Assembly: GCA_029555965.1 (NCBI GenBank)
Contig: JAKQHY010000134.1
Coordinates: forward strand, 1 to 51,153
Origin: Chloroflexota bacterium
GTDB lineage: Bacteria; Chloroflexota; Anaerolineae; B4-G1; SLSP01
Length of the DNA stretch: 51,153 nucleotides
Direction: 5' to 3'
This document shows, piece after piece, positions 50,890 to 51,153 of this stretch. A program made the translations under genes and the position numbers. Positions within the stretch are counted from its first letter, which is position 1. Every line of letters starts with the position of its first letter. Below the pieces are notes generated by a model, which worked only from the letters and a program-made list of their open reading frames with translations, did no database searches and was not told the origin of the DNA.

Positions 50890-51153
50890 AACCTGAGTGA
50901 GTTGCGTGATCGCACTGACTGCGGTGAGGAAAGTCCGGACTCCAGAGGACACGGCGCCGGGTAACACCCGGGCGGGGCAACCCGCGGACAGGGCCACAGA
51001 GACATACCGCGCCTGCCACCAGTGCAGGCGTAAGGGTGAAAAGGTGGTGTAAGAGACCACCGGCATTCCGGGCAACCGGAGTGGCCAGGCAACCCCCGTC
51101 GGGAGCAAGGCCAAGCAGGAAGGCAGGTGACGACACCGGGAGCGGTCCGTTTC
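50890..51153 (+). ncRNA. rnpB: RNase P RNA (rnpB), bacterial type A-like, 3' end outside window
   Basis: The universal 5' core GAGGAAAGTCC lies at 50926-50936. The next conserved pieces are GGCCACAGAGACA (50992-51004), GGGTGAAAAGGTGGTGTAAG (about 51033-51052), then GAGACCACCG. The 5' end is estimated from the P1/P2 region and a GTTGCG-TGAT-CGCAC hairpin. The 3' third, with the second P4 strand, is cut by the window end. Confidence 0.9.

Noticed and set aside
1-51153. Prophage, insertion sequence, integron or tRNA genes
   Set aside because: No transposase, integrase, phage structural gene, terminal repeats or tRNA cloverleaf was recognised.

Overview
The window looks like one stretch of a moderately GC-rich bacterial chromosome, most likely from the Chloroflexota (Anaerolineae or a relative). 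This is inferred from three things: a huge secreted PKD / thrombospondin-3 / cadherin-like protein ending in a YLPLVMRN-type tail, which I recall from many Chloroflexota exported proteins; a Wzx/Wzy-type exopolysaccharide locus with no outer-membrane exporter gene, as expected for a monoderm; and intergenic heptamer repeats. No rRNA, tRNA, prophage, insertion sequence or CRISPR array was seen. The only RNA gene is a partial RNase P RNA at the right edge.

Left part (1-5.9 kb). A long palindrome precedes a B12-binding / radical-SAM-like gene with an atypical cysteine motif. On the minus strand follows an ECF sigma factor and its partner, a zinc-finger anti-sigma domain fused to macroglobulin (MG2) domains and a polytopic membrane block. 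That partner stops just inside an alpha-2-macroglobulin domain.

Centre (5.9-39.2 kb, all minus strand). First, in transcription order from 39.2 kb downwards, comes a large exopolysaccharide (EPS) locus: initiating sugar transferase, Wzz/BY-kinase fusion, Wzy/WaaL-like polymerase or ligase, asparagine-synthase-like amidotransferase lacking its catalytic Cys, Wzx flippase, left-handed beta-helix acyltransferase, GT4, BcsB-like protein, GHL10-type hydrolase with an inserted domain, GT4, a deacetylase-like protein, AlgD-like GDP-mannose dehydrogenase, a second deacetylase with an unusual C-terminal motif, GT4, two FemAB/GNAT transferases and two CapK-type adenylate-forming ligases. Many neighbours overlap by 1-22 bases, so most of this is probably one or two operons. 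The locus ends beside the 2790-residue secreted protein, which has its own likely promoter and terminator and five in-frame repeats spaced exactly 561 bp apart. The likely product is a uronic-acid-containing surface polysaccharide, partly deacetylated and possibly decorated with acyl or aminoacyl groups.

Right part (39.5-51.1 kb, all plus strand). It starts with a double-SIS sugar-phosphate isomerase/deaminase-like gene divergent from the EPS locus. Next is a YhfC-like intramembrane protease, an ABC exporter (ATPase and permease), a secreted/zinc-ribbon membrane protein and a DUF4743-type NUDIX hydrolase. Then come an L-fucose/L-arabinose isomerase-family protein, acylphosphatase, a FecR-like membrane protein, an AIR-synthase/HypE-like protein and a membrane metallophosphoesterase lacking the GNHD motif, and finally rnpB. 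Several gene ends on both sides of the window run into short heptamer repeats that form hairpins.
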